This document shows positions 63,868 through 64,000 of a DNA stretch of 64,000 nt, in pieces. This DNA comes from Lachnospiraceae bacterium. Its GTDB lineage: Bacteria; Bacillota; Clostridia; Lachnospirales; Lachnospiraceae. The position numbers were made by a program, and so were the translations under genes. Location: the NCBI GenBank assembly GCA_017509985.1, contig JAFWOE010000045.1, positions 32,842 to 96,841 on the forward strand. Reading direction: 5' to 3'. Below the pieces are notes generated by a model. The model made no database searches and had not been told where the DNA came from. It worked only from the letters and a program-made list of their open reading frames with translations. Numbering within the stretch: the first letter of the stretch is position 1; each line of letters begins with the position of its first letter.

Positions 63868-64000
63868 TGCTAATCTAAAAGTGAGCCACTTTAGCATAAA
63901 ACGCTGACTTGAAAGTGAGCCACCCAGTCAGTACTCTGAATGAAGAGAAAGCTTCATTCGGAGGGAAAAACGGTGGTTATCACAATGAAAGACTACGATG
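63868..64000 (+). mobile_element. Left end of a putative IS21-family insertion sequence (cut by window edge)
   Basis: AAAGTGAGCCAC occurs twice (63878-63889 and 63912-63923). Each copy is embedded in its own inverted repeat (TGCTAA/TTAGCA, then CTGACT/AGTCAG). Repeated terminal motifs ahead of a transposase gene are typical of IS21 ends. A perfect 8-bp leader hairpin (63938-63945 / 63952-63959) follows. The exact left boundary and the right end cannot be seen. Confidence 0.5.
63973..64000 (+). CDS. Putative IS21-type transposase IstA, first codons only
   Basis: GTG start at 63973 after GGAGGG, reading VVITMKDYD to the window end. An internal ATG at 63985 is an alternative start. Too short for a family match. 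The call rests on the preceding repeats and the ribosome binding site. Confidence 0.4.

Overview
The window is a chromosomal segment of a low-to-mid-GC anaerobic Firmicute, most likely a Lachnospiraceae/Clostridiales member. The support is gene content and order: groES-groEL behind a CIRCE operator, a codY regulator, a rimP-nusA-ylxR-ylxQ-infB-rbfA-nrnA-truB-ribF operon, rpmG-secE-nusG-rplK-rplA, a tetrahydrofolate riboswitch, MurT/GatD, and AGGAGG-type ribosome binding sites. No 16S rRNA is present, so the species is not assigned.

Layout: 1-775 groEL (cut by the left edge) and groES with promoter and CIRCE site; 825-1710 codY with a double CodY box; 1716-10086 the translation/transcription operon led by a hairpin; 10101-12388 the rplA/rplK/nusG/secE/rpmG operon, with two L1-binding-site look-alikes. 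12462-22569 is a ten-gene minus-strand run of two bicupin paralogues, a complete peptide-type ABC importer, a small membrane protein, a uroporphyrinogen-decarboxylase-like protein and an EamA transporter, facing an AraC-family regulator (22917-24470). 24479-28028 holds a MATE transporter and a fused MurT-GatD enzyme; 28056-29822 a secreted GLUG/papain-like protein. 29896-33004 is the folate operon (folE, HD protein, folP, folB-folK fusion) with terminator and THF riboswitch.

33117-34677 is a VTC/DUF4956 pair; 34739-36280 a small membrane protein and a CDF transporter. 36529-47346 (plus strand) holds an M3 oligoendopeptidase and a second peptide ABC operon. Its binding-protein gene carries an in-frame TAA, a stack of hairpins and repeats follows that gene, and one permease has a roughly 370-residue insertion. 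47456-48663 has a MoeA-like gene and tRNA-Gly(TCC). 48697-53181 holds glpK, an alpha/beta hydrolase, a hotdog thioesterase and an AI-2E-family protein. 53307-57429 has a DUF4125 protein, a tocopherol-cyclase-like protein, trmL, a DegV protein and a MoaE-like protein. 57479-61419 holds cell-wall genes (murF, ddl, an L,D-transpeptidase). The right edge has an aminotransferase, a SAM methyltransferase and what looks like the start of an IS21-type insertion sequence.

The two peptide-type importers are not recent duplicates. They differ in orientation, permease architecture and accessory genes, yet each carries a related four-helix membrane protein of unknown function. The most distinctive parts are the AraC/bicupin/importer/URO-D cluster (12462-24470), the modified second importer with its structured spacer (38242-47346), the MurT-GatD fusion, and the RNA-level control elements.
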